Assembly (NCBI RefSeq): GCF_000972495.1
Contig: NZ_LATM01000009.1
Location: 1-64,000 of the forward strand
Origin: Hymenobacter terrenus
GTDB taxonomy: Bacteria; Bacteroidota; Bacteroidia; Cytophagales; Hymenobacteraceae
Length of the DNA stretch: 64,000 bases
Direction of reading: 5' to 3'
Under the pieces are notes generated by a model. That model ran no database searches. It was not told where the DNA came from and saw only the letters and a list, made by a program, of their open reading frames with translations. The translations under genes were made by a program, and so were the position numbers. Below are positions 17,362 through 26,233 of the stretch, one piece after another. Every line of letters starts with the position of its first letter. Position 1 is the stretch's first letter.

Positions 17362-18123
17362 TTAAAACGACTGAATGATAGTGGCAAAGTCTACCGCTTT
17401 CAGCGAGGCGCCACCAATCAGTCCGCCATCAACATCGGGCTGCGAAAAAAGCTCCCGCGCATTCTGCGCATTCGCCGAGCCCCCGTAGAGAATAGTAGTA
17501 TTGAGGGCCGCCTGGGCGTCGTAGGCGCGGGCAATTTGCTCGCGGATGAAGGCGTGCACTTCCTGCGCCTGGGCACTGCTGGCCGTGCGACCCGTACCAA
17601 TGGCCCAGATGGGTTCGTAGGCGATGGTTACTTGCTCGAATTCCTCATTGCTGAGGTGAAACAGGCCATCAGTCAGCTGCTTGCTGATGAAGGCAAACGT
17701 CTCGTCGGCCTCGCGGGTGTCGAGCGACTCTCCCACGCAAAAAATGGGTTTCAGGCCCGCTACCAGGGCAGCTTTCAGCTTCTGGCTCAGTAGCTCATCG
17801 TCTTCACCAAAATACTGGCGGCGCTCCGAGTGGCCTAGGATGACGTACTCGCAGCCCACCGAGGCCAGCACTTTGGCTGATACTTCGCCAGTAAAAGCAC
17901 CGCTTTCTTTCTGATGGCAATTTTGAGCACCCAGGTGAAACCTGCCGCCCTGTGGCAGCGCCTGCCCCACGCCGTGCAACAACGGGAACGGTGGACAGAC
18001 CACGATTTCCGGGCCAGTAGCACCGGCATCGCCAGCCAGGCGGGTTATTTCTTCTACCAGGGCTAGGCCCTCGGGGTAGGTCAGGTTCATTTTCCAGTTG
18101 CCGGCAACGAGATTTTGGCGCAT
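17362..18123 (-). CDS. tpiA: Triosephosphate isomerase
   Basis: A 253-residue TIM barrel enzyme that interconverts dihydroxyacetone phosphate and glyceraldehyde 3-phosphate in glycolysis. Active-site motifs are all present: AGNWKMN at the N-terminus (Lys11), VILGHSERR with the electrophilic histidine, AYEPIWAIGTG with the catalytic glutamate and loop 6, and the phosphate-binding YGGSANAQNARE and GGLIGGASL segments. Length is normal. It is transcribed in the same direction as the downstream small secreted-protein gene but 120 bases separate them and a dispersed inverted repeat fills most of the gap. Cytoplasmic. Confidence 0.97.
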   Translation of the reverse strand: MRQNLVAGNWKMNLTYPEGLALVEEITRLAGDAGATGPEIVVCPPFPLLHGVGQALPQGGRFHLGAQNCHQKESGAFTGEVSAKVLASVGCEYVILGHSERRQYFGEDDELLSQKLKAALVAGLKPIFCVGESLDTREADETFAFISKQLTDGLFHLSNEEFEQVTIAYEPIWAIGTGRTASSAQAQEVHAFIREQIARAYDAQAALNTTILYGGSANAQNARELFSQPDVDGGLIGGASLKAVDFATIIQSF

Positions 18124-18213
18124 AAGCGGAGAGGGCGGGTATAGTGGGAGGTATGGCCCGCAAAGCTAACTGCCAAACCCCAGGCCCAAAACCAAGCGCG
18201 TCGGTCAGCCGGC

Positions 18214-19095
18214 CTACTCGCCGGCCCGCACGGGCCGGCGGGCCGCTATTTCGGCCTCAATGGCGACAGCGGCTTCGTCGCGTAGCTGCCAGGAGGTTTT
18301 GCGCCCGCCCAGCCGCGACAGCAGGATTCCGCCAAGCGCCGCCACCGTGGCGCCAATCAGGGCCGTCCAGCCCAGCTCTGGTACTTCGCGCAGCCGCACC
18401 ACCCAAATGGCCGCCAGGGCCCAGGCCATTACCAGCGGAAGCACCATATCCCGAAATGCCCAGCTGATTAGCAGGGCCAGAGACACAATCACGAAGAGCA
18501 AACCCAGGGCCAGAGTCACCGACAGGTCTTCGGCGGTCTGCCAACCTAACTGCCGCAAACCAATGGTAATGTTGATGACTGAAGCCACCGAAATCCAGCC
18601 CAGATACAGCGAAAACGGAATGCTGGCCAACGTGGGGGCGGCACCGGCAAACACCCGCCGCCGGGCCCGGCCGTAAACCACCACGAGAGAACCCAGGATG
18701 ACGAGCATCACGCCCACGCTGGGCAAAATCAACTCGTAGGCGAATAGGACGACCCAAGTCCCGGTGGCCACGCTGGCCAACATGAGCGGCTTGGCTACGG
18801 CATCGGGCAATGACAGTGCGCGTTGTGCCGGCAGCAGTTGCCACACGGCGTACACCGCCAGCCCTAGAAAAATCAGCCCCCAGATGCTAAATGCATAGCC
18901 GGCTGGCGTGAGCAACGTTGGGTACCGGGCCGAAACCATACCCATGGTCTGCCCGGCAAAGGGGTGGGTATTCGAGTAATAATTAAGAAAAATGTTGCCA
19001 AAAACAGCTAGCGCCGTTGCCCATCGCCACACCCTACCCATGGCCGACCGATTCGGGGCAGCGTAGTGGTCCGAGGGTGGTGTTGACTTCGACAT
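18214..19095 (-). CDS. TspO/MBR-like (tryptophan-rich sensory protein type) membrane protein
   Basis: A 293-residue integral membrane protein with about eight hydrophobic helices. The segment LLTPAGYAFSIWGLIFLGLAVY near residue 65 and YLGWISVASVINITIGL near 170 are characteristic of the extended TspO-like family annotated as tryptophan-rich sensory protein in many bacteria. The N-terminal 30 residues are polar, and the C-terminus ends in a charged tail. Members of TspO proper bind porphyrins and have five helices, so a shared function is uncertain. It lies 90 bases upstream of tpiA on the same strand but probably has its own transcript. Confidence 0.65.
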   Translation of the reverse strand: MSKSTPPSDHYAAPNRSAMGRVWRWATALAVFGNIFLNYYSNTHPFAGQTMGMVSARYPTLLTPAGYAFSIWGLIFLGLAVYAVWQLLPAQRALSLPDAVAKPLMLASVATGTWVVLFAYELILPSVGVMLVILGSLVVVYGRARRRVFAGAAPTLASIPFSLYLGWISVASVINITIGLRQLGWQTAEDLSVTLALGLLFVIVSLALLISWAFRDMVLPLVMAWALAAIWVVRLREVPELGWTALIGATVAALGGILLSRLGGRKTSWQLRDEAAVAIEAEIAARRPVRAGE

Positions 19096-19299
19096 AATCG
19101 CAATGGTTGGGAATTAACGAATTTGGAGGGGTGGCGAACTTACGTATTTATCCTTAGGAACGGTTCCGCTTCAGTCTACCCGTAACAGGTAAGACGCTAA
19201 TTGTCTTCTAATAGCTGCTGGTAACAAGACTAAATGTAGAATTTTCAGGATGCGAAAGCAATCTTATAAGCTGAACGCTAGCTGACGTTCAATTGAACA

Positions 19300-19347
19300 C
19301 TACAAGTGCGGAATTGAAAGTTCATGCTTTCAACTCCGCACTTGTAG
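19300..19347. repeat. 21-bp hairpin with 6-base loop
   Basis: Bases 19300-19320 and 19327-19347 are inverted copies with a single A/G difference, which is a G-U pair in RNA. The loop is TTCATG. It lies downstream of uvrA and upstream of the TspO-like gene, both on the minus strand. No T-run follows on either strand. Confidence 0.7.
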
Positions 19348-19395
19348 TATCTAGTTAACTATTAGGGTAGTTTCGGCACCAGTGTACAGCGAGCA

Positions 19396-19423
19396 GTAGC
19401 GCGAACTACACAGTTCGCGTTGC
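19396..19423. repeat. Dispersed inverted repeat, GTAGCGCGAACT family, copy 2 (short)
   Basis: GTAGCGCGAACT at 19396-19407 faces AGTTCGCGTTGC at 19412-19423 with only four bases between. The flank to the right (GATACATCGACTCCAAAATC) resembles the right flank of the copy ending at 41982, so the family extends beyond the inverted ends for roughly 35 bases. Confidence 0.6.
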
Positions 19424-19525
19424 GATACATCGACTCCAAAATCACTCTGATAAGGTTTTTACAAATCAATCAGCGCGTATCCGAACTATATGGTCAATTG
19501 CATGCTATCTGCATGACTATCTGGC

Positions 19526-22393
19526 TTAAACCTTCTCCGCCAAAAAACGGGCAGTATGGTTGGAGTCCTTGAGTCTCACCATTTCCTCGGGCGTACCTTC
19601 GAAGAGCAGATGGCCGCCGTTGAGGCCACCTTCGGGGCCCAGATCTATGAGCCAGTCGGCGCACTTGATGATATCGACGTTGTGCTCGATGATGAGCACA
19701 GAATTGCCCTGCTCAATCAGCGCATTTAGAGCGCCCAGCAGCTTGGCGATGTCGTGGAAGTGCAGGCCCGTGCTGGGTTCGTCGAATATGAAAAGAATTT
19801 TGTCTTGCTGGAGTGTGGCGCCTTTGGTGAGGAAAGAAGCCAGTTTCACACGCTGGGCCTCGCCGCCACTGAGCGTGTTGGCCGACTGGCCAAGGCGGAT
19901 GTAGCCCAGGCCCACATCTTCGAGAGGCTTGAGGCGGTCGGCCACTTTGGGCTGGCTTTTGAAGAACTGTACGGCGTCGCTCACGGTCAGCTCTAGCACT
20001 TCGTCAATGCCCTTATCCTGGAATTTAATTTCCAGAATGTCTTGCTTGAACTTGCGTCCGCCGCAGCCCTCGCAAGTCAGGTAGATGTCGGCCATGAACT
20101 GCATCTCAATTTTCACCTGGCCCTCGCCCTGGCAAACTTCGCAGCGGCCCCCGTCAATGTTGAAGCTGAAATGCGACGGTTTCAAGCCCCGGGCCTTGGC
20201 CAAAGGCTGCTCCGAAAACAGCGTCCGAATGGCATCGTAGGCCTTTACATAAGTCACCGGATTTGAGCGCGACGATTTGCCGATGGGGTTCTGGTCCACA
20301 AATTCGACGTGCGACACTTGCCCGTTGACGCCGGTGAGGCGGTCGAATTTGCCGGTGCTTTCGCCTGCGCCACCGCCCAGCATTTTCATCAGCGCCGGAG
20401 CCAGAATTCGCTTGATAAGCGTGGACTTGCCCGAGCCCGACACGCCGGTTACCACCGTCATTATGCCGAGTGGGATTTTTACGCTCACGTTTTTGAGGTT
20501 GTTTTCGCGGGCACCGGTCAGCTCCAAAGCATTGCGCCAGGGGCGGCGCACTTTGGGCACGGGCACCTCCATTCGGCCGCTCAGGTACTGGCCGGTGTAG
20601 GTTCCAGTATCCTGCAGTAGTTCCTGCATGGTACCCTGAAACATGAGGTTGCCGCCACCACTGCCGGCTTCGGGACCGATGTCGATAATCTGGTCAGCTG
20701 CCTCCATCATCTTCTCCTCGTGCTCCACCACTACGACGGTATTACCCAGTTGCTGCAACGAGCGCAGCACCCCAATGAGCTGCTCGGCGTCTTTGGGGTG
20801 CAGGCCGATTGAGGGCTCATCAAGTACGTACATCGAGCCCACCAGCGCCGAACCCAGCGAAGTAGCCAGAGAAATGCGCTGACTCTCGCCGCCGCTGAGC
20901 GTATTGCTCAAACGATTCAAGGTCAGATACCCCAGCCCAACGCGGTTGAGGTAGCCGAGCCGGTTGGTAATTTCCGTCACGAGGCGTTCGGCCACTTTAG
21001 CGTCGTGCTCGTTCAGGCTGAGGTTGTTAAAGAAGCTCAGCGCGTCGGAGATGGGCAGTAGCACGATGTCGGCGATGCTGCTGCCGTCGATGCGCACGTA
21101 CTGCGCGTCTTTGCGCAGGCGGGTGCCGCGGCAGTCGGGGCATACGGTGCGGCCCCGGTAACGGCTTTGCAGCACGCGGTACTGGATTTTGTGGGTCTGC
21201 TCGCTTACCCATTTAAAATAAGCGTCAAGGCCCTGGAAGTGCTTGTTGCCGGTCCAGAGCAGGCGCTGCTCGGCTTCGCTGAGCTCATTGTAAGGTCGGT
21301 GAATGGGAAAGTCGAAGCGGATGCCGTTTTTCAGCAGCGGCTTGAGCCACTCACCTTGCTTCTCGGTGCGCCACGGCGCGATGGCGCCCTCGTACACGGT
21401 CAGGCTCTTGTCGGGGATGACCAGGTCCTCATCAATGCCCAACACCGAGCCAAATCCCTCGCAAGTTTGGCAGGCGCCGTAAGGATTGTTGAAGGAAAAG
21501 AAGTTGACACTCGGCTCCTCAAACACCAGCCCGTCCAGCTCAAATTTGTCGGAGAAGGTGCGAGTTTCGGTGCCTGGCTGTGCATCTCCGGCCGCGTCAG
21601 CAGTCAATTGCACTAGGCAGGTGCCGTGGCCTTCGAAAAAAGCGGTTTGGACCGAGTCCGATAGGCGGAAAAGCAAGTCTTCATCATTGGGTCGCAAAAC
21701 TGCGCGGTCAATCATGATGAAAACGTCGCCCTTCACCTCGGGCTTCCCCTCCCCTATCAGCTCTTCGATGAAGGCCGTCTCATCGTTCACCACTACGCGG
21801 CTGTAGCCTTTTTGCAGCAGCAAATCCAGTTCCTTGCTCATGGGCCGGGTTGGGTCGGGGCGGTGCAGCGGGGCCAGAATCATGACCTTGGTGCCCTCGG
21901 GCCGGGTGGCCAGAAAATCGACCACATCAGCTACGTTATCCTTCCGCACCTGCTCGCCACTGACGGGCGAAAACGTGCGCCCCACCCGCGCAAACAGCAG
22001 CTTGAGGTAGTCGTAAATCTCGGTGCTGGTGCCCACCGTCGAGCGGTTGTTCTTGATGCTGACCTTCTGCTCGATGGCGATGGCCGGCGAGATGCCGCGG
22101 ATGTAATCTACATCGGGCTTGTCCATCCGGCCCAGAAACTGCCGGGCGTAGCTGCTCAGGCTTTCCACGTACATGCGCTGACCTTCAGCATACAGCGTAT
22201 CAAACGCCAGGCTCGACTTGCCCGACCCCGACAGGCCAGTCACCACGATAAACTGATTGCGCGGCAGCGCTACGCTGAGGTTTTTTAGGTTGTGAACCCG
22301 GGCGTTTTTAATGAGGATGAATTCGCGCGGGTCAAGGCTATCAATGGGGTCGGCAGCGGGGGCCGATACTTGTAACGAGTCTTTTTTGGGCAT
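19526..22393 (-). CDS. uvrA: Excinuclease ABC subunit A
   Basis: A 955-residue UvrA, the damage-sensing ATPase of nucleotide excision repair. It has two ABC modules. The first Walker A is GLSGSGKSSLAFDTLYAEGQ, followed by YVESLSSYARQFLGRM; the second is GVSGSGKSTLIKR. Both ABC signatures are present as NTLSGGE. Zinc-finger cysteines are visible in CQTCEGFGS, CPDCRGTRL and the CEVCQGEGQV/CEGCGGRKF pair. Length is usual for the protein. Cytoplasmic, working with UvrB and UvrC encoded elsewhere. It reads toward the hairpin and dispersed repeat described in 19300-19423. Confidence 0.98.
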   Translation of the reverse strand: MPKKDSLQVSAPAADPIDSLDPREFILIKNARVHNLKNLSVALPRNQFIVVTGLSGSGKSSLAFDTLYAEGQRMYVESLSSYARQFLGRMDKPDVDYIRGISPAIAIEQKVSIKNNRSTVGTSTEIYDYLKLLFARVGRTFSPVSGEQVRKDNVADVVDFLATRPEGTKVMILAPLHRPDPTRPMSKELDLLLQKGYSRVVVNDETAFIEELIGEGKPEVKGDVFIMIDRAVLRPNDEDLLFRLSDSVQTAFFEGHGTCLVQLTADAAGDAQPGTETRTFSDKFELDGLVFEEPSVNFFSFNNPYGACQTCEGFGSVLGIDEDLVIPDKSLTVYEGAIAPWRTEKQGEWLKPLLKNGIRFDFPIHRPYNELSEAEQRLLWTGNKHFQGLDAYFKWVSEQTHKIQYRVLQSRYRGRTVCPDCRGTRLRKDAQYVRIDGSSIADIVLLPISDALSFFNNLSLNEHDAKVAERLVTEITNRLGYLNRVGLGYLTLNRLSNTLSGGESQRISLATSLGSALVGSMYVLDEPSIGLHPKDAEQLIGVLRSLQQLGNTVVVVEHEEKMMEAADQIIDIGPEAGSGGGNLMFQGTMQELLQDTGTYTGQYLSGRMEVPVPKVRRPWRNALELTGARENNLKNVSVKIPLGIMTVVTGVSGSGKSTLIKRILAPALMKMLGGGAGESTGKFDRLTGVNGQVSHVEFVDQNPIGKSSRSNPVTYVKAYDAIRTLFSEQPLAKARGLKPSHFSFNIDGGRCEVCQGEGQVKIEMQFMADIYLTCEGCGGRKFKQDILEIKFQDKGIDEVLELTVSDAVQFFKSQPKVADRLKPLEDVGLGYIRLGQSANTLSGGEAQRVKLASFLTKGATLQQDKILFIFDEPSTGLHFHDIAKLLGALNALIEQGNSVLIIEHNVDIIKCADWLIDLGPEGGLNGGHLLFEGTPEEMVRLKDSNHTARFLAEKV

Positions 22394-22584
22394 AAATAAA
22401 CCAACAGCGGGAAGGGGCCGGAAGGTTTCGGCCGGATGCCACCGCTTGGGGTTACGAAGGTACGGCCGCGGGTAAGCCAGGGTAAATTGATTTTAAATAA
22501 TAAACCGTGACCAACCGAGTGGCAGCTTGATTATTTAATCCTAAGTTGCGGAGTATCGAATATCAGTACAAGCTCCTCCTTGTT

Positions 22585-23991
22585 ATGCAAATGCTTACTC
22601 GCACTTTCTGCAGCGCCGCAGCCGTGGCACTGCTAGCTACCACCGGCGCGCAGGCCCAAACGGCCCGTCCCAGCCTCACGGGCACCTGGACCGCTGCGAT
22701 AGGGCCCATCGACTTTACATTCCACTTGGCCGACCCAGCCGCCGGACCCCGAACGGCCACGTTCGACATTCCGGTGCAAAACGTGCGAGGCATGACCATG
22801 CAATTCACAGCTCCCGGCGACAGCGTGTACCTGCGCATCGCGCAGCCCAGCGCCAAATTCGCCGGCCGCCGCTCCGCCGACGGCCAGCAGCTGCTGGGCG
22901 AGTGGCAGCAAGGGCTGCGAGTTTTTCCGCTTACGCTAACTCGTGAAGGCGACCCAGCCAAGCCGAGTACCGCCCCACGCCGCCCCCAAAAGCCCCAGCC
23001 ACCCTTCCCCTACCTGGAGGCCGACATCACCTTCAAAAACGAGAAGGCCAACGTGACCCTGGCCGGCACCTATACCGTGCCCGCCGACAAAAGCCCGTTT
23101 CCGGCCGTGGTGCTGCTCACGGGCTCGGGGCCAGAAGACCGCAACGGAACCATTTTCGGACACCAGCCCTTCGCGGTGCTCGCCGATTACCTCGCCCGCC
23201 AGGGCGTGGTCGTACTGCGTTTCGACGACCGTGGCGTGGGCCGATCTGGCGGCACCCTGGCCGGCACCACCAGCGCCGACTATACCGCCGATGCCCAGGC
23301 CGCGCTGGCTTGGCTACGGGCGCAGCCCGGCATCCGCCAAAATCAGGTGGGCTTATTAGGGCACAGCCAGGGGGGCACGGCCGCCATTGGGGCTGCCATC
23401 CAACCCGGTGGGCCCGATTTTCTGGTGTTGCTGGCAGCGCCGGGCCTGGCGGGCGACGAACTGATTGTGGAACAATCATTGGCCTTGGCGCGCCTGAAAA
23501 CCACTGATGCTGCCCAATTAGCCGCCATCGAAAAGCAGCAGCGCGCCATGACCCGGCTGATCCAGCAAACGCCCGATAATGCGCAGCTCCGGATGCAACT
23601 CCTCCGCCTCTTCGACCCCGCACACACGGCCACCCCGCAGCAGCTAGCTCAGCTGGAGCCGCAACTGACCGCCGCCACCTCGCCCGACTACCGCCGACTG
23701 CTGGCCGACCGGCCCGCCGAGACCTTGGCCAAAGTACAGTGTCCGGTGCTGGCTCTCGGGGGCAGCAAGGATGTACAGGTGCCTGCCACTCGCAACCTGG
23801 CCGCCACCACTACCGCTCTCCAAGCCGGCGGCAACCGCGACGTGATGGTGCAAGAGCTGCCCGGACTCAACCATTTATTTCAAACTGCTAGCACTGGTGG
23901 CCCGGAAGAATACGGCACTATCGAGGAAACTTTTGCGCCGCAAGCGCTGCAAATTATTGGTAGCTGGATAATGCAACAGTCCAAAAAATAA
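22585..23991 (+). CDS. Secreted alpha/beta hydrolase with complete catalytic triad
   Basis: A 468-residue protein with a signal peptide (MQMLTRTFCSAAAVALLATTGAQAQ). A lipocalin-like beta domain of about 110 residues (LTGTWTAAIGPIDFTFHL) precedes the alpha/beta hydrolase fold. The nucleophile motif is GHSQGG with S261; the acid is D396 in GSKDVQVP and the base H430 in GLNHLFQ. The oxyanion region GSGPEDRNG and the FDDRGVGRSGG segment are typical of dienelactone-hydrolase-like peptidases and esterases of this group. A TTG at 22546 would extend the frame by 13 residues; the ATG at 22585 is preferred. It is followed 180 bases later by a paralog that has lost the nucleophile. Confidence 0.87.
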   Translation: MQMLTRTFCSAAAVALLATTGAQAQTARPSLTGTWTAAIGPIDFTFHLADPAAGPRTATFDIPVQNVRGMTMQFTAPGDSVYLRIAQPSAKFAGRRSADGQQLLGEWQQGLRVFPLTLTREGDPAKPSTAPRRPQKPQPPFPYLEADITFKNEKANVTLAGTYTVPADKSPFPAVVLLTGSGPEDRNGTIFGHQPFAVLADYLARQGVVVLRFDDRGVGRSGGTLAGTTSADYTADAQAALAWLRAQPGIRQNQVGLLGHSQGGTAAIGAAIQPGGPDFLVLLAAPGLAGDELIVEQSLALARLKTTDAAQLAAIEKQQRAMTRLIQQTPDNAQLRMQLLRLFDPAHTATPQQLAQLEPQLTAATSPDYRRLLADRPAETLAKVQCPVLALGGSKDVQVPATRNLAATTTALQAGGNRDVMVQELPGLNHLFQTASTGGPEEYGTIEETFAPQALQIIGSWIMQQSKK

Positions 23992-24171
23992 GCCGCAGCG
24001 TAGGTTTGATGAATCCACTGAATATGGCTAGCTAGGGGGGGCTGGCCGTAGGCACTTCAACCGAATGCTCACTATTGCGTAAACAAGTTGGCAATAAGGG
24101 AGCTATGTCGTACTTTTCAGCTCTACTTTCTATTTGCTATAAAAATTACACTCTCTCCATAGCCTAATCCC

Positions 24172-25659
24172 ATGATGAGATTTCTACCCCCCGCAATGCT
24201 ATTTCTGGCCTTATTTGCACGGGTTCTGGCTGCAGTTGCGAGTACCCCTACCGTGGCGGCCCCTCTGAATGGCCAATGGAAAGGCCCCTTAAAATTACTC
24301 GGCGGCCAAATCAATATTGTCATTACCATCGTGCCCCTCACAAATGGCACTTACTACGCGGCCCTCGACGCACCCCAGCAGCGCATCAGCCGCATGCCGG
24401 TGGAGGTTGATTTGAAAGGCCCCGACCTCAAGATGCGCATCGAACAAGCGGGCAGCAGCTTTGTGGGTAAAGTGACGGATGGGGGCGCCAAAATCACGGG
24501 CACCTGGACGCAGCCGGGCGTAAAATCTCCCATCATCCTAAAGCGAGCGGCATCGTCGACGCAGCCAGCCCCTAAGTATAAGGTAACGCCACCTTACCGC
24601 GAGTCCGAAGTCTCTTTCCTAAATCCTAGCACTCGTAAGCGTCTCGGCGGCACGCTCACCGTGCCAGCCGGCGAAGGTCCTTTCGCGGCAGCCGTGCTGC
24701 TCTCCGACTCGGGCCCGCAAAGCCGCGACGTAGAAGTTTCTGGCTACCGTATGTTTGGCCAGCTCGCCGACTACCTCACCCGCCACGGCATCGCCGTGCT
24801 CCGGTTCGATGACCGTGGCGTGGGCAAGTCGGGTGGCACCTACGCCAACGCCACCACCGCCGACCTTGTGACTGACGCCCAGGCTGCATTGGCTTATTTG
24901 CGCACCCGCCCCCTGATTGCCTCCAGCCGCACGGGCCTGCTCGGCCACGGCGAGGGTGCCAACGTGGCCCTGCTAACAGCGGCCGGAACGGGCCAGCCGC
25001 CCGCGTTTGTGGTATCGCTGGCTGGCTACGGCCAGTCGGGCTATGAGGTACTGATGCGCCAGCAGGGCGAAATCATGCGCCTGATTGGAGCCGACCCCGG
25101 CCAGGTGAAAGCAGCTCAGGATGCCTACGAACGCATGGTGGGCATCATCCGCCAAACGCCCGACAACGCAGTAGCCCGCGCCAAAGTAGCAGCCCTGCTC
25201 AACGATATCAACGCGGGCCTCGATGCCAGCATGGCCCGCGCCCGCGCCGTGCAGCTCACTTCGCAGTGGTCGCGCTATTTCTTTGATTTCGACCCTCAGG
25301 CGCAGCTCAGCAAAGTGCAGTGCCCGGTGCTGCTCCTCAACGGCACCGCCGATCTGCAGGTATCGGCCAAGCGGAACATGACGCCGCTGAGCCGCGCTCT
25401 GCACCGCGCCAAGCGCCGCGTAAGTACCGCCCGCCTCGATGGCGTCAACCACCTGTTTCAACCTCCGCACACTCAGTGGCCCATGGTAAATGGTGTGCAG
25501 CAAGCCACATTCTCCCCCGAAGCCTTAAAGAAAATCAATACCTGGGTCGCCTTGACTACCAAGGACCCTACTACCCCGGCGCCCCCGAATGGGAAACAGC
25601 CAGCCGCCGCCCCTACCAAAGTTACCAAAGCCGCTGGCGTGTCCCGCCTGCGCAGCTAG
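24172..25659 (+). CDS. Alpha/beta hydrolase-fold paralog lacking the nucleophile serine
   Basis: A 495-residue paralog of the preceding gene, with the same layout: signal peptide, N-terminal beta domain (LNGQWKGPLKLLGGQINIVI), and hydrolase fold. The nucleophile elbow reads GHGEGAN, so G260 stands where the active paralog has S261. The acid (D394 in GTADLQVS) and the histidine (H427 in GVNHLFQ) are kept, as is FDDRGVGKSGG. The C-terminus carries an extra proline/alanine-rich tail. It may be a pseudo-enzyme with a binding role, or may use another residue. Tandem duplication followed by divergence is the simplest origin. Exported, probably periplasmic. Confidence 0.85.
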   Translation: MMRFLPPAMLFLALFARVLAAVASTPTVAAPLNGQWKGPLKLLGGQINIVITIVPLTNGTYYAALDAPQQRISRMPVEVDLKGPDLKMRIEQAGSSFVGKVTDGGAKITGTWTQPGVKSPIILKRAASSTQPAPKYKVTPPYRESEVSFLNPSTRKRLGGTLTVPAGEGPFAAAVLLSDSGPQSRDVEVSGYRMFGQLADYLTRHGIAVLRFDDRGVGKSGGTYANATTADLVTDAQAALAYLRTRPLIASSRTGLLGHGEGANVALLTAAGTGQPPAFVVSLAGYGQSGYEVLMRQQGEIMRLIGADPGQVKAAQDAYERMVGIIRQTPDNAVARAKVAALLNDINAGLDASMARARAVQLTSQWSRYFFDFDPQAQLSKVQCPVLLLNGTADLQVSAKRNMTPLSRALHRAKRRVSTARLDGVNHLFQPPHTQWPMVNGVQQATFSPEALKKINTWVALTTKDPTTPAPPNGKQPAAAPTKVTKAAGVSRLRS

Positions 25660-25745
25660 TGGCTGTAGGGCCTAGCTTCCGTTTAGCGTTTTTGTTCGTA
25701 AGCCTGTGCTTGGGCTTGTAACGACCTGTAAAAGCTTACCCCACG

Positions 25746-26207
25746 CTAAAGGCCGTGCGGGCGGCAGTCCAACCCTTCCTGCCCTGGCAATGATTTGCAA
25801 ATGCTCCAAAAGAAAAAGTCCACCGCCAACTGGTCACTGGTGAAATGCTCCACCCGCTGAATCTTACCTGCTGCCAGTTCAAACAGTAACACCCAGTTGA
25901 GATTGAGGGAATGTTCTTCGTGCGGAGCCCAGCCCCGATAGCAATAGGTGACGAAGTTGTCGTTGGCTGCCAGGATAAGCCGCTCAGTATGCAAAGGAAT
26001 TTGGCGTAACACCCGTAGGTAGGCCATCACGGCGGCCCGGCCCAGCTTATTACCGGAAAGTGGATGACTCCCCGGCACGTACCAGCTTACATCCTCCGCC
26101 AGGGTAGATTCTATCCCAGCATAATCTTGGCTGGTGTAATTGTCCAGCAGCTTGAAGACGACCATTTTGTTCGTTTCAGCGAGGCTATCCATTAAAGTAT
26201 ATTCCAT
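25746..26207 (-). CDS. NTF2-like (SnoaL-type) protein
   Basis: A 153-residue protein of the nuclear transport factor 2-like fold. Features seen are the N-terminal helix with LLDNYTSQDYAGIESTLAEDVSWYVPG, a central strand NDNFVTYCYRGWAPHEE, and WVLLFELAAGKIQRVEHFTS near the end. Proteins of this cone-shaped fold include small isomerases, cyclases, hydratases and binding proteins; the sequence does not identify which. It lies 26 bases downstream of the MDR oxidoreductase on the same strand and is surely cotranscribed. A second NTF2-like gene ends the crotonase operon on the other side of the regulator, which suggests parallel roles. An alternative start is the ATG at 26192. Confidence 0.8.
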   Translation of the reverse strand: MEYTLMDSLAETNKMVVFKLLDNYTSQDYAGIESTLAEDVSWYVPGSHPLSGNKLGRAAVMAYLRVLRQIPLHTERLILAANDNFVTYCYRGWAPHEEHSLNLNWVLLFELAAGKIQRVEHFTSDQLAVDFFFWSICKSLPGQEGLDCRPHGL

Positions 26208-26233
26208 AATAATTATTGATAAATCTGAGAGAG

